DNA from: Pontibacter sp. E15-1
GTDB lineage: Bacteria; Bacteroidota; Bacteroidia; Cytophagales; Hymenobacteraceae
Assembly: GCF_022601975.1 (NCBI RefSeq)
Contig: NZ_JAKVIR010000002.1
Span: 1 to 64,000, forward strand
Direction: 5' to 3'
DNA: 64,000 nucleotides
The notes below the pieces were generated by a model. The model searched no databases. It was not told the DNA's origin and saw only the letters and a list, made by a program, of their open reading frames with translations. Position numbers and translations under genes: made by a program. Of the stretch, positions 13,722 to 23,397 are shown in pieces (within the stretch, counting starts at the first letter, position 1; every line of letters begins with the position of its first letter).

Positions 13722-15107
13722 TCAGGTTAGTTTTTGTAATTTTTCTATCTGTCCGGCAAAGTAACTCTTTTTTTCCGGATTTTTCAAAATGAGCTGCTCA
13801 TATATTTTAATGGCCTTTTTTACTTTTCCCTGGTTCAGGAAGATGTTGGCCAGGCTCTCGGAGGCAATACCTTTCTTGATCCTGGAGTTCCGCAACGAGA
13901 GATCCTCCTGCGGCTCCTGCTTCATTTTCAGGTTGTTCATGGCCTTCAGTCGCGGATTCAGCTTCAGGAACTGATCGATAAGGCTGGATTGGTGGTGCAA
14001 CGAAACAGCGGGCTGCTCCTGTGTGTTTTCCTGCAGCTCGTGCGTTTTCACATATTCCAGAATCATCTCCGGGTGGAAAGCAGCCGGGCGCTGGCGCGTT
14101 ATATTGTCCTTTAGTTGCAGCGATTCCCCCATGCGGCTGGACGCCATCCAGTAGCCCAGTGCATCTGCCTCATACATCCGGTCGATCTCACTAAGGGCGT
14201 ATTTCACTTCAGCCTCCTGCCGGAAAGGGGCTGGGAGAGGATGTGTGTCATCTACTGGCATTTCCTCAGGCGCTGCTTCTACGTATGGCACCTCGGCTGG
14301 CAAGGCTGGCTCTGGATACGCTTCATCCTCAGATGCTGCCAGCTCACGTTGCGCTAGGTCTTCATCAGCATGCAGCGCATGTTCAGGCAAGGAGACGTAT
14401 GGCCGACTTTCTTCATCATCAGACGGAGCGGTATAGGCAATCGGCACTTCTGGATCGGGTTTCTGGGCCAGCAAGTCTGTAAAGGTTGGGCTCAGGCTGC
14501 TGATCGTCATCAGTTGCTCCAACTCTGTGTCCGGCACTTCCTCCGGTTCTGATTTCGCAACGGTTTCTGTGTTAGGACCTATCGCTTCATCAGCCAAAGG
14601 AATGGTCACAGCCTCGGGTATGCTCTCCGCTTCATCACTGATTTCTAGTTCCATTTCCATTTCTGGCTGCACAGGCACATCCATTTCGGTTTCTTCTGCC
14701 TCCTCCGCTAGAATAGGATCTACTTCCTGAGGTATAAACTCTTCGTCCACAGTAGCGGTAGCGGCTTCCACTTGATGCGCTTCTGCAACGAGCGGCACTT
14801 CGCTTGAATGAGTTTCGGGGAGCATGGTTTCTACCACTTCCGGGGCGGCATCTTCAAAAACAGGGGCTGGGATGGGGGAGGTATAAATCACGCGCTTGAG
14901 CACCTGCCGGTTGGTGGCGTAGGCCGAGGCCCTGCGCAGGCGCTGCGTCGATAGCATGCTTCCTTTGTCGTGCGCTGACTTGGCCAACAGGAGATGGGCA
15001 GTCTGGCAGTATGGAAAGGCCGCGGCCACTTTTTCCAGCTCTTCAGTCTGCTGGTCCGAGATCGTGTAGGTCTGCTGTATAAGTTCGAGGAAGGCTGATT
15101 TATTCAT
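13722..15107 (-). CDS. Acidic protein with a C-terminal tetratricopeptide-like repeat
   Basis: A 461-residue protein in three parts. Residues 1-80 are a conserved helical module (from FLELIQQTYTISDQQTEELEKVAAAFPYCQ to the TNRQVLKRVIY phrase). The middle, about 85-340, is low complexity and very rich in Glu, Pro, Ala and Val, so probably disordered. The end (about 415-461) has a TPR-like pair, SLANIFLNQGKVKKAIKIYEQLILKNPEKKSYFAGQIEKLQ. No signal peptide. It sits between lptE and secG, a placement I recall from other Cytophagales, which hints at an envelope or secretion role, but no function is known to me. Confidence 0.85.
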   Translation of the reverse strand: MNKSAFLELIQQTYTISDQQTEELEKVAAAFPYCQTAHLLLAKSAHDKGSMLSTQRLRRASAYATNRQVLKRVIYTSPIPAPVFEDAAPEVVETMLPETHSSEVPLVAEAHQVEAATATVDEEFIPQEVDPILAEEAEETEMDVPVQPEMEMELEISDEAESIPEAVTIPLADEAIGPNTETVAKSEPEEVPDTELEQLMTISSLSPTFTDLLAQKPDPEVPIAYTAPSDDEESRPYVSLPEHALHADEDLAQRELAASEDEAYPEPALPAEVPYVEAAPEEMPVDDTHPLPAPFRQEAEVKYALSEIDRMYEADALGYWMASSRMGESLQLKDNITRQRPAAFHPEMILEYVKTHELQENTQEQPAVSLHHQSSLIDQFLKLNPRLKAMNNLKMKQEPQEDLSLRNSRIKKGIASESLANIFLNQGKVKKAIKIYEQLILKNPEKKSYFAGQIEKLQKLT

Positions 15108-15163
15108 ACGGGCAGCTTATTTATACCTTAGAGTGTCTAGTTTCCTGAATTTATCCATTTGTC

Positions 15164-15694
15164 TTACCAATCTGCCACCGTCTTATTGAACACATCTGTC
15201 ACCAGGCGCTCGGTCAGCTGCTCAATCTGCACGTTAGACAGCTGGGTGATATCAAGGTCATCCGGAAAGTCCTGTGAGATCGTGAACGCCCTGTCAAAGT
15301 CCTTGTCTTCCTGCTTTGTATTGGTAAAACGCACCTGCACGCTTATCGTCAAACGGTTCAGGCTGGCGATATCCTGCTGCCCGTCGCGCTGAATAGCCGC
15401 CGGAGAATAGTTAAAGCTAACAATCTGCCCTTCCAATTGCAAGTCGCCCGCGCTTTGCTGAACTTGTAGATTGGTGTTGCGCCGGTAGTAATCCGTGAAG
15501 CTGTTCGTCACGATCTGCGTCAGGTTAGCGGGGCCCTCTCCAGAGCTGTTCTCGAAGTTCTGGATCGAAATGGTCTTGATGTCCGGCGAGATGGTGGTGC
15601 CGGAGAGAGAGTAGATGCCACAGCTACTGCTAAGCACAGCCAGCAGCAGTATACCGATATAGCGTAAAGCGCTCAGGTTAGTCCTCGATGTCAT
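15164..15694 (-). CDS. lptE: LPS assembly lipoprotein LptE-like
   Basis: Outer-membrane lipoprotein that plugs the LptD barrel and helps insert lipopolysaccharide. The 176-residue protein has a lipoprotein signal with lipobox LSSSC near Cys 25, followed by GIYSLSGTTISPDIKTISIQNFENSS, the typical opening of Bacteroidota LptE proteins, and the ITQLSNVQIEQLTERLVTDVFNKTVADW tail. Its first 17 bases overlap the end of the sigma54 activator gene, so the two are coupled. Family assignment rests on overall pattern, since LptE is poorly conserved. Confidence 0.85.
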   Translation of the reverse strand: MTSRTNLSALRYIGILLLAVLSSSCGIYSLSGTTISPDIKTISIQNFENSSGEGPANLTQIVTNSFTDYYRRNTNLQVQQSAGDLQLEGQIVSFNYSPAAIQRDGQQDIASLNRLTISVQVRFTNTKQEDKDFDRAFTISQDFPDDLDITQLSNVQIEQLTERLVTDVFNKTVADW

Positions 15695-16964
15695 ACTGTT
15701 TCAGTTTGCGGTAAAGCGTGCGTTCAGAAATGCCGAGGTCCTGGGCGGCATACTTGCGCTTGTTGTTGTGTTTCTTCAGGGCCTTTAGGATCAGCTCCTT
15801 TTCTTTGTCCTCCAGCAGGAGACTTTCTTCCTCGTACTCGTGCGGAATATCTTCCACCTTTTGTTCGTCATAGTCCTGCACCTGGGCATGCTTTACAGGC
15901 AGGTAGTAGGGCTCCTTATGCACCTGTTCCTTTTGCTGGTAGCTGCGGCCATTGCTGCTGTAGGCTTTCTGCTCAATATTCTCGAAAAGGTGGCTGTGCT
16001 CTTTCAGCAGTTCCTCGTCGTTTGGCTGGTGCGTGATCATGTCGAACACCAGCTTTTTCAGTTCTGACATATCGCGGCGCATGTCGAAGAGCACTTTATA
16101 GAGAAGGTCGCGCTCCGAGAAATTATGCTCTGAGCCGTGTTCTTTGGCCAACAGGGCAGGCAGGGTGTTCATCTGATCCTGTGGCAGGTATTCCTGCAGC
16201 TTGTCTCCGTTTACCTCCCGCTCATACTCCAGCACCGAAATCTGCTCTACCATGTTCTTGAGTTGCCGGATGTTGCCAGGGAATCGGAAGCCAATCAGTT
16301 TCTGCACCGCTTCGGGCGTCAGGGTGATGGGCTTTACTTTATACTTCTCCGAGAAATCTGCCGCGAACTTCCTGAACAGCAGGTAGATGTCATCGCCCCG
16401 TTCACGCAACGCCGGAACAGTGATGGGCACGGTGTTGAGGCGGTAGTATAAGTCTTCCCGGAACTTCCCCTTCTCCACGGCATTGATCAGGTTCACGTTG
16501 GTGGCGGCCACCACCCGGACATCCGTCTTCTGCACTTTGGAAGAACCGACTTTAATAAACTCGCCGTTCTCCAGCACGCGCAGCAGGCGCGCCTGTGTGC
16601 CCAGCGGCATTTCCCCGATCTCATCCAGAAAGATCGTGCCGCCGTCTGTCACCTCGAAATAGCCTTTCCGAGACTCCTGAGCACCCGTAAACGAGCCTTT
16701 TTCGTGGCCGAATAGCTCTGAATCGATGGTGCCCTCAGGTATGGCGCCGCAGTTGATGGCGATGAACTGGCCATGCTTGCGTGGGCTTAGCTGATGGATG
16801 ATCTTCGAAAATGACTCTTTTCCGCTTCCGCTCTCACCGGTAATCAACACGGTCATGTCGGTGGGTGCCACCTGCACAGCCACCTGTATGGCGTGATTGA
16901 GCAGCTGGGAGTTACCTATGATGCCAAAACGCTGTTTTATACTTTGTATATCGAAATTGCGCAT
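15678..16964 (-). CDS. Sigma-54-dependent transcriptional activator without receiver domain
   Basis: AAA+ activator that remodels sigma54-RNA polymerase. The 428 residues begin almost directly with the AAA+ domain: Walker A GESGSGKE (43-50), the sigma54-contact loop reads GSFTGA (90-95) where GAFTGA is usual, Walker B GTIFLDE (109-115), and ALRERGDD near 190. A linker rich in charged residues leads to a Fis-type helix-turn-helix (about 392-425, NNKRKYAAQDLGISERTLYRKLK). There is no response-regulator or GAF domain, so the input signal is unknown. It overlaps lptE and follows miaB by 84 bases; this gene order suggests an envelope-linked role. Confidence 0.92.
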   Translation of the reverse strand: MRNFDIQSIKQRFGIIGNSQLLNHAIQVAVQVAPTDMTVLITGESGSGKESFSKIIHQLSPRKHGQFIAINCGAIPEGTIDSELFGHEKGSFTGAQESRKGYFEVTDGGTIFLDEIGEMPLGTQARLLRVLENGEFIKVGSSKVQKTDVRVVAATNVNLINAVEKGKFREDLYYRLNTVPITVPALRERGDDIYLLFRKFAADFSEKYKVKPITLTPEAVQKLIGFRFPGNIRQLKNMVEQISVLEYEREVNGDKLQEYLPQDQMNTLPALLAKEHGSEHNFSERDLLYKVLFDMRRDMSELKKLVFDMITHQPNDEELLKEHSHLFENIEQKAYSSNGRSYQQKEQVHKEPYYLPVKHAQVQDYDEQKVEDIPHEYEEESLLLEDKEKELILKALKKHNNKRKYAAQDLGISERTLYRKLKQYDIED

Positions 16965-17048
16965 GAATTTAATTTTTGATGATTTGGAGACTGGCTGCAG
17001 GAACGCCTCAGGAAAACGCCTCGCCTTTTAGTTGCTGGTGCCCCCAAA

Positions 17049-18479
17049 TTAATCAACAGCCTCCCCAAACAGGGTGCCCACGCTACAGTCATGGACAAAC
17101 ACAGTGACGTAATCGCCCTTCTTGTAGTGCTTTTTGTCGAAGATCACCACTTTGTTCTGGTCGTTGCGGCCGCTGAGCTGCTCTTTCGACTTCTTCGAAA
17201 AATTCTCGACCAGCACTTTGTGCACCTTCCCAATGTCGCGCTTGTTGCGTGCCAGTGATGTTTCGCGCTGCTTCGTGATGATCTCATCCAGGCGGCGTTT
17301 TTTCACCTCAAGCGGAATGTCGTCCTCTAGTTTCCGGGCAGCCAGGGTGCCCGGACGCTCAGAGTAGAAGAACATATAGGAGTAATCATACTGCACATAG
17401 TCCATCAGGCTCAGGGTATCCTGATGCTCTTGCTCAGTTTCGGTACAGAAACCCGCAATCATGTCGGAGGAGATGCCACACTCATCGCCCAGGATCCTGC
17501 GGATGGCATCCACCCGATTGAGGTACCAGGCGCGGTCATACGTGCGGTTCATGAGTTCCAGCACCCGTGAGTTGCCGCTTTGAGCCGGCAGGTGGATATA
17601 CTTGCAGATGTTCTCGTGCTTTTTCATCGTGTGCAGCACCTCGTCTGTGATATCCTTCGGATGCGAAGTGGAAAAGCGCACACGGAGATCAGGCGTCAGG
17701 AGGGCGACCTTTTCCAGCAGTTGCGCAAAGTTTACACGCTCTTCTCCGTCTTCCGAAGCCCATTTATACGAGTCTACGTTCTGGCCCAGCAGCGTCACTT
17801 CTTTATACCCCTGCTCAACCAGCGCCTGCGCCTCCCGCACAATGGAGTGTGCATCGCGGCTGCGCTCGCGGCCGCGGGTAAACGGCACCACGCAAAAAGA
17901 GCACATGTTGTCGCAGCCCCGCATGATGGAGATATAGGCGCTCACACCGTTGCTGTTTAGCCGGATCGGGTTGATGTCGGCATAGGTTTCCTCGCGGGAG
18001 AGCAGCACGTTCACTGCCTTCTGCCCGCCATCCACCTCGTTGATCAGGTTCGGCAGGTCGCGGTAGGCATCCGGCCCCACCACCAGGTCCACAATCTTTT
18101 CCTCTTCCAGCAGCGACTGCTTCAGGCGCTCGGCCATACAGCCCAGCACGCCCACCATCAGGCCCGGCTTCTTTTTCTTGAAGTGGTTGATCTGGCCCAG
18201 TCTGTTGCGGACCGTCTGCTCGGCTTTTTCACGTATCGAACAGGTGTTCAGGAAAACCAGGTCCGCCTCGCCAATTTCGGAGGTTGTGTCGAAACCCTGC
18301 TCAAACATGATCGACGACACAATCTCGCTGTCCGAAAAGTTCATCTGGCAGCCGTAACTCTCGATGTATAACTTGCGAGCCCTGCCGGTGTTCGTGCTGG
18401 CGGTCAACTTGGTGTCACTGGCGGCGGCTTGCTCGGGGGTGCGGTTGTCTATATAATCTAAATCTAGTATCGGATCCAT
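17049..18479 (-). CDS. miaB: tRNA-2-methylthio-N6-dimethylallyladenosine synthase MiaB
   Basis: Radical-SAM methylthiotransferase that turns i6A37 into ms2i6A37 in tRNAs reading UNN codons. The 476-residue protein has the N-terminal UPF0004 domain with three cluster-binding Cys ([26 protein letters not shown]), the radical-SAM motif CDNMCSFC (about 187-194) and a C-terminal TRAM domain (about 405-470). Length is typical for MiaB. It is the first gene of the long minus-strand run to groEL. The window also carries mtaB and miaE, which act on the same tRNA position or on the MiaB product. Confidence 0.96.
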   Translation of the reverse strand: MDPILDLDYIDNRTPEQAAASDTKLTASTNTGRARKLYIESYGCQMNFSDSEIVSSIMFEQGFDTTSEIGEADLVFLNTCSIREKAEQTVRNRLGQINHFKKKKPGLMVGVLGCMAERLKQSLLEEEKIVDLVVGPDAYRDLPNLINEVDGGQKAVNVLLSREETYADINPIRLNSNGVSAYISIMRGCDNMCSFCVVPFTRGRERSRDAHSIVREAQALVEQGYKEVTLLGQNVDSYKWASEDGEERVNFAQLLEKVALLTPDLRVRFSTSHPKDITDEVLHTMKKHENICKYIHLPAQSGNSRVLELMNRTYDRAWYLNRVDAIRRILGDECGISSDMIAGFCTETEQEHQDTLSLMDYVQYDYSYMFFYSERPGTLAARKLEDDIPLEVKKRRLDEIITKQRETSLARNKRDIGKVHKVLVENFSKKSKEQLSGRNDQNKVVIFDKKHYKKGDYVTVFVHDCSVGTLFGEAVD

Positions 18480-18542
18480 ACAAATGCTGTTTCAACCGCA
18501 AATATACAAGATTATCCGCGAAAACGTGACAGAATGACAGTA

Positions 18543-18650
18543 GAATTACGAATTATGAATTACGAATTACGAGTTGAGGGGTATGCATAGCGCGGGATTT
18601 GTGCTGCACCTAGCCTTGTTTTGTAATTCGTAATTCGTAATTCGTAATTG
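18543..18650. repeat. Inverted pair of heptamer repeat arrays
   Basis: Left array: four tandem heptamers GAATTAC (one GAATTAT) at 18543-18570. Right array: four tandem GTAATTC (last GTAATTG) at 18623-18650, the reverse complement. The arms could pair over 28 bp with about two mismatches around a 52-base spacer. It lies between the pabB stop and the miaB start, so in the leader or promoter zone of miaB and the tail of the pabB transcript. Confidence 0.85.
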
Positions 18651-18662
18651 AAGGCGCAACGG

Positions 18663-19958
18663 TCATTCTTGTCCAAGCACTTTAAGGATAGCTTGCGCCT
18701 TGAGAAGGCATTCGGCGTATTCCTGCTCCGGGTCAGAGTCGTAGGTGATGGCGCTGCCCACCATAAAGGAGAGGTAGCGGGTACGGGCATTATACTGTAT
18801 GCTGCGGATCACGACGTTAAAGTCGCAGTTGTTGTCTGGGGTGATAAACCCCATAGCGCCAGCGTATAAACCACGCTTGGTTACTTCAAGCTCCTCAATC
18901 AGTTGCATGGCGCTGATCTTGGGGGCTCCCGTCATACTGCCCATCGGAAACGCGCCCAGCAAGGCATCCACCAGGTCAAGATCGGGCCGCAATTGGCCCG
19001 TTACGGTAGAGATCATCTGCGACACCTGCCGGAAACCGTAAATACCGAACATTTCCTCCACCCGCACCGACCCGGTGGCGCAGGAACGGCTCAGGTCGTT
19101 CCGCACCAGGTCCACAATCATCATGTTCTCGGCTAGTTCTTTCTCATTGTGCCGCAGTTGGTGCTGCAGCTGCGCATCTTCTTCGGGGGTATGGCCTCTC
19201 CGAATGGTGCCTTTGATGGGCTGCGATATCAGTTGACGGCCTTCTTTTTTCAGGAAGCGCTCCGGCGAGGCGCACAGCAGGTAGGTGTCCTGGCATTTCA
19301 GATAACCAGAGAAAGGGGTTGGCGAGGCCGCGGACAAGGCCATATACAGGGGGAGCGGCTGCACCAAAGCATCCTCAGCGTAAAACTCCATACAGTAATT
19401 CAGTTCATACACGTCGCCCTCTGTTATATGCTCCCGGATGCGGGCCACCTGCACCGCATACTCCTCCTGGCTGACCCTCTGCCTTACCTGTATGTTTTCG
19501 GGCACGAAAGCCGGCGTCACACTGGCGGCCATTATTTCGCCCAATATCCTGTCGATGCGATCTGTTGATGCGTAGGCTGTTAGTCCGGTTTCATGAAAGT
19601 ATATATAGAACTCTGGCGCAAAGAAAAGGATAGGAGAGAACCCGACATGATCCGGGTGCTGACTCACCAGCTTTTCGATCTGATTTTTCAAATCATACGT
19701 CAGGAAGCCACAAAGCAGTGGGTGTTCCCCCTGCAACGTCTGCCGCAGACTTTGGAAGGCCTCGCTGGCATTTAGCGAAACAGCCGGTCTGGAAGAAACA
19801 GCCAGCAAGTGCGCAAAGCCCTGATGCGGATACGAAATAGCGTTCGGGTTATAATAAGCGACATGCGGGAACTGGTCGGCCCAGGCCAATGCCTTGTGCC
19901 TGAAATCTTCTTCAGAAACGGGCAGTGCGGAGTAGGCGTATGTTGCAGAAAACATCAT
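18663..19958 (-). CDS. pabB: Aminodeoxychorismate synthase component I (PabB)
   Basis: Chorismate-utilising enzyme that makes 4-amino-4-deoxychorismate for folate synthesis. The 431 residues carry the family blocks ASPERFLKK, PIKGTIRRG (about 246-254), DLVRNDLSR, MGSMTGAPK and GAMGFI. The Lys in PIKGT is the PabB-type residue; anthranilate synthase has Ala there, so PabB is preferred over TrpE. The protein is shorter than typical standalone PabB with no fused aminodeoxychorismate lyase. Two adjacent ATG codons can start it (19958 or 19955). It follows the TPR-like gene by 8 bases. No pabA is nearby. Confidence 0.92.
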   Translation of the reverse strand: MMFSATYAYSALPVSEEDFRHKALAWADQFPHVAYYNPNAISYPHQGFAHLLAVSSRPAVSLNASEAFQSLRQTLQGEHPLLCGFLTYDLKNQIEKLVSQHPDHVGFSPILFFAPEFYIYFHETGLTAYASTDRIDRILGEIMAASVTPAFVPENIQVRQRVSQEEYAVQVARIREHITEGDVYELNYCMEFYAEDALVQPLPLYMALSAASPTPFSGYLKCQDTYLLCASPERFLKKEGRQLISQPIKGTIRRGHTPEEDAQLQHQLRHNEKELAENMMIVDLVRNDLSRSCATGSVRVEEMFGIYGFRQVSQMISTVTGQLRPDLDLVDALLGAFPMGSMTGAPKISAMQLIEELEVTKRGLYAGAMGFITPDNNCDFNVVIRSIQYNARTRYLSFMVGSAITYDSDPEQEYAECLLKAQAILKVLGQE

Positions 19959-19966
19959 GCGGGTGT

Positions 19967-21439
19967 CTAAAAGGATGAAAGGGCCAGCTTGGCCTTCGCA
20001 TCGATGCTGTTTTTGTAAGGATGGCCCTTGTAGCGGAGGGCCTGCCGGAAATACGCTTTGGCCACTTCCGGCTGATCGGCCTGCTGGTAGATATACCCCA
20101 GTTGCAGCGCGGCGTTCGGGGCGAAGTATAGTTCTGTTGCACTAGCCAGCACAATAGTCTGCCGGTATAAACTCACGGCTTCCTGCAAGTCTTTCAGTCC
20201 GTGGTATACCCTTGCTTTACGGTAAAGATACTCTGCCCGCACGGCCAGGGACGTGTCGGAAGGAGACAGGGGCTGCTTCAGGTCCTGCAATGCCTGGTCA
20301 TAGTATCCTCCATCCGCGTGCAGGCGGGCCTTCAGCAGGGGCAGCACCGGCTGCGCATTTTCTTCTGCATACCTGGCGGCATACCGGTCTTCCTCGGTTT
20401 CCCGGATTCCGGCTTCGGCAATCTGCTTCAAGTGCTGCTTTGCGGCTGAGGGATTACGACTCAGCAGATAAGCCAGATATAGTTTGTAATGGGCCGATTT
20501 AAGGTAATGTTTGCCGCGGTGCTGCTGCAGAAACCTGTTGTTTTCTGCAGCAGAAGCAGCGTAGTCACCCCGGTAGAGGTATAAGTCGGCTACCATATGG
20601 TGGAGGAAAGGGAAGGGACTGTACTGCTTGCCCACAGGCCGCCGCTCATATAGCATGATGGCCGCCTCTCCCTGATTCGTCTTTTTGAGGAGGTGCATGG
20701 CGGCAAACAGAAACAGGAGGTTGTCGGGCCGCGCCTGGACCATTTCCGTAAGTTGGGTCACGGCCAGCGGGGCTTTCTCAGGCACCAGCGCATGCAGCAC
20801 AACAGCCCGAAGCAGCTTCGCCTCATCCTGGAAAAGGGTAGGAGTGTCGGCGGCAGACTGCAAGTTGGCCATACCCTCGCGCACGCTGCCCTTCAGCCCG
20901 ACGATGCTCAGGAACCACTGGTACTGGTCCGGCACAGACCCGATCATGACCTGCAGCATCCCCAGGTTTTTTCTGTTGGGTATAAATCCGGGCCAGCGCT
21001 GCAGGTTTGTCCTATACCGGAGGTATGCTTTCCGGAGATCCCAGGCGGCAGCCAGCTTGTTGCCAAAGAGCAGCTCACTCATTCCGATGTGAAGGCTGAT
21101 TTCTGCGGCTGCAAAATCAGCCCAGGCGCTGCGGCCCTTTGATTTTTCGAGGATGGCCAGCCGTTGCTCCTGGGCTTCCAGCAATGAGCTATACCGCTGC
21201 TGGTCCTGCTCCAGGCACAGTTCCCAGAAGTCGTTGTAATTGCCGAATAGCAGGGCTGCCGCTTTCTCCTCGTCAGTATTTGGGGTTGCTTTATGGAGGA
21301 TGGCCCGGCTAGATGCCACTTTCAGCTTCAGGAGCTCCTGGTAGGCGTGTGTCAACGGAGGGCTGAGCGCAGAGGCAGTGGCCGTTGCGGCAGCCAGCAC
21401 AAAGCACAGCAGCAAAAAAAAAGGATGGGGTTTAGCCAT
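19967..21439 (-). CDS. Exported TPR-like repeat protein
   Basis: About 490 residues, with a signal peptide (MAKPHPFFLLLCFVLAAATATASA) and repeated helical pairs such as AAWDLRKAYLRYRTNL and QEAVSLYRQTIVLASATELYFAPNAALQLGYIYQQADQPEVAKAYFRQAL, typical of tetratricopeptide repeats. The frame is open to 21538, but that start would overlap the upstream gene and bury the signal peptide, so I chose the ATG at 21439. The last repeat resembles outer-membrane assembly lipoprotein-type TPRs. Position in the nif3-like - zinc-ribbon - TPR - pabB run does not reveal its job. Confidence 0.85.
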   Translation of the reverse strand: MAKPHPFFLLLCFVLAAATATASALSPPLTHAYQELLKLKVASSRAILHKATPNTDEEKAAALLFGNYNDFWELCLEQDQQRYSSLLEAQEQRLAILEKSKGRSAWADFAAAEISLHIGMSELLFGNKLAAAWDLRKAYLRYRTNLQRWPGFIPNRKNLGMLQVMIGSVPDQYQWFLSIVGLKGSVREGMANLQSAADTPTLFQDEAKLLRAVVLHALVPEKAPLAVTQLTEMVQARPDNLLFLFAAMHLLKKTNQGEAAIMLYERRPVGKQYSPFPFLHHMVADLYLYRGDYAASAAENNRFLQQHRGKHYLKSAHYKLYLAYLLSRNPSAAKQHLKQIAEAGIRETEEDRYAARYAEENAQPVLPLLKARLHADGGYYDQALQDLKQPLSPSDTSLAVRAEYLYRKARVYHGLKDLQEAVSLYRQTIVLASATELYFAPNAALQLGYIYQQADQPEVAKAYFRQALRYKGHPYKNSIDAKAKLALSSF

Positions 21440-21486
21440 CCTTTTCCGGGTATCTTTAAAGCGCTTTTCGCTCAAGGGGATATGCC

Positions 21487-22218
21487 TTAGAATACACGTT
21501 GCTCCACGCCAGCCAGTATACGGCCGCAATGCTCGCAAACGATCACCTTTTTCTGTGCGGCGATGTCTGCCTGACGCTGCGGGGGAACGGTGTTGAAGCA
21601 GCCGCCACAGGCATCGCGCTTCACGGTAACAACAGCCAGGCCGTTGCGCACGTTTCCGCGGATTCTGGTGTAAGCGCTCAGCAGGCGAACCTCAATGTTT
21701 TCAGCCGCCTTGTTGCGCTCCTGTTCTAACTGCGTTTCTTCCTCTTCGCTTTCGCCAACAATCTGGTTGAGCTCCTTCTTTTTGTTGTCCAGGTCTTTGC
21801 GGCGTTCTTCCAGGCGGTGCTTGGTGCCTTCTATCTCTGTGTTTTTCTGCTCGATCTGGTAGATCGCTTCCCTGATCTTCTTCTCGTTTATCTGGATTTC
21901 CAGCTTCTGGAGTTCTACTTCCTTGGTGATGGCGTCATACTCGCGGTTGTTGCGAACATTCTCCTGCTGCTCCTCATACTTGCGGATCAGGCCCTCTGAG
22001 TCTTTGATGCCCTGCTTGCGCTGCACAATAGACTCGTTCAGGTTGGCTACCTCATCATCAAACTTGCGAACCCGCACTTCGTAGCCTTCGATCTCATCCT
22101 CCAGATCCTGAACCTCCTCCGGAAGGTCTCCTCTTACTCTTTTGATTTCATCAAGCTGCGAATCGATTGTCTGAAGCTTTAAAAGGGCTTCGAGTTTGCT
22201 GGCTACAGTACTTTCCAT
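21487..22218 (-). CDS. Coiled-coil protein with C4 zinc ribbon
   Basis: A 243-residue protein made of a long antiparallel coiled coil (about 10-190, heptads rich in Glu, Lys and Arg) and a C-terminal zinc ribbon with CGGC (about 206-209) and CEHC (about 231-234) plus the phrase FNTVPPQRQADI. This is the C4-type zinc-ribbon family seen next to Nif3-like genes in many bacteria; a nucleic-acid-binding role is proposed for relatives but not proven here. It begins 3 bases after the nif3-like stop, so the pair is almost surely co-translated. Confidence 0.92.
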   Translation of the reverse strand: MESTVASKLEALLKLQTIDSQLDEIKRVRGDLPEEVQDLEDEIEGYEVRVRKFDDEVANLNESIVQRKQGIKDSEGLIRKYEEQQENVRNNREYDAITKEVELQKLEIQINEKKIREAIYQIEQKNTEIEGTKHRLEERRKDLDNKKKELNQIVGESEEEETQLEQERNKAAENIEVRLLSAYTRIRGNVRNGLAVVTVKRDACGGCFNTVPPQRQADIAAQKKVIVCEHCGRILAGVEQRVF

Positions 22219-22221
22219 GTA

Positions 22222-23322
22222 TTAAAAAGTGTATCTGACAGGGTTTGTGTTTACTTCTGATATTAAGACTGCAAAATTAGGAAAGTTTTTTGAAATTGTG
22301 TCATAAAAAATCTCCTTTGTATATACTTCGCTCTCATAGTGCCCGATGTCGGCGACCAGCAACTGTCCTTCCGCGTCAAAGAATTCATGGTATTTAAAGT
22401 CGCCGGTCACGAAGGCGTCGGCTTTCTGGCGGAGGGCGTCTTTCAGCAGGAAGCTGCCCGCACCCCCGCATACCGCCACGCGCTGGATGGCCTTGCCGCC
22501 CACCGGTGTATAGCGCAGGCCCTGCAGCTGCATTTTGTTTTTGAGGTAGCCTAAGAAGGCTTCTTCAGTGAGCGGCTCCGCCAGGTTTCCGATCATCCCG
22601 ATGCCGACTTCCTGGTTCTGGTTTTCGAGGGCATACAGGTAGTGCGCCACTTCCTCGTAAGGGTGCGCCTGTTTGAGCGCCGTCAGCACCTTGGCCTGCA
22701 GATAGGCCGGGAAGATCACCTCCACACGGTTTTCCTGCACGTGCTCGGGCTTTCCGGCCTCGCCCACGGTGGGGTTTGCCTGCGCGGAGGGCTTGAAGCG
22801 CCCCGTGCCCGTTACCTGAAAGCTGCAGTCGCTGTATTCTCCGATATGGCCCGCGCCGGCTTTGTGCAACGCCGCCAGCACATCTTCGGTGAAGCCCACG
22901 GGCACAAACACGGCCAGTTGCATCAGCGTATGCGGTTTGCTCACCAGGATCCGCTGCTCCCGCAGTTCCAGCTTGTCTGCAATTTTGGTGTTCACGCCCT
23001 GCAGCACATTGTCGAGGTTGGTGTGGCTGGCATAGATGGCGATATTGTTTTTTATGGCTTTGATGATAGTGCGCTCCACGTAAGTGCGGCCTGTCAGGGT
23101 TTTGAGCCCTTTGAAAATGACCGGATGGTGCGCCACCACCAGATTGCAGCCTTTTTGCAGCGCCTCGTCCAGCACTTCTTCGGTGCAGTCCAGCGTGACC
23201 AATACCCCGGTGGCCTCTGCCGCTGCGTCGCCCGTTTGCAGGCCTGCGTTGTCGTAGCTTTCCTGGTAGCGCAATGGGGCCAGGCCCTCCAGCACCTCGA
23301 TGATTTCCCTGATTTTTGGCAT
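22222..23322 (-). CDS. Nif3-like dinuclear metal-centre protein
   Basis: Member of the Nif3/YbgI/YqfO family, hexameric rings with two metal ions per subunit; sometimes annotated as GTP cyclohydrolase I type 2 homologue, without firm proof. The 366 residues include VVAHHPVIFKG (metal-binding His pair, about 63-73), ASHTNLDNV (about 97-105) and the C-terminal DIGHYESE. A central insert of about 100 residues (roughly 130-235), the PII-like domain of the long YqfO type, is present. It is divergent from lpxK with 75 bases between the starts. Confidence 0.92.
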   Translation of the reverse strand: MPKIREIIEVLEGLAPLRYQESYDNAGLQTGDAAAEATGVLVTLDCTEEVLDEALQKGCNLVVAHHPVIFKGLKTLTGRTYVERTIIKAIKNNIAIYASHTNLDNVLQGVNTKIADKLELREQRILVSKPHTLMQLAVFVPVGFTEDVLAALHKAGAGHIGEYSDCSFQVTGTGRFKPSAQANPTVGEAGKPEHVQENRVEVIFPAYLQAKVLTALKQAHPYEEVAHYLYALENQNQEVGIGMIGNLAEPLTEEAFLGYLKNKMQLQGLRYTPVGGKAIQRVAVCGGAGSFLLKDALRQKADAFVTGDFKYHEFFDAEGQLLVADIGHYESEVYTKEIFYDTISKNFPNFAVLISEVNTNPVRYTF

Positions 23323-23397
23323 CCTGTTGTCGTTTATTGCCTGTTTAATGACGGCAAGTTAAAATTAATTTACTTTTACACCCGTTACCCAACATGT

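Noticed and set aside
22642..23397. Open frame of about 250 codons continuous with the lpxK start
   Set aside because: It is the antisense of the nif3-like gene, low in family-like sequence, and LpxK homology begins at the ATG at 23398.
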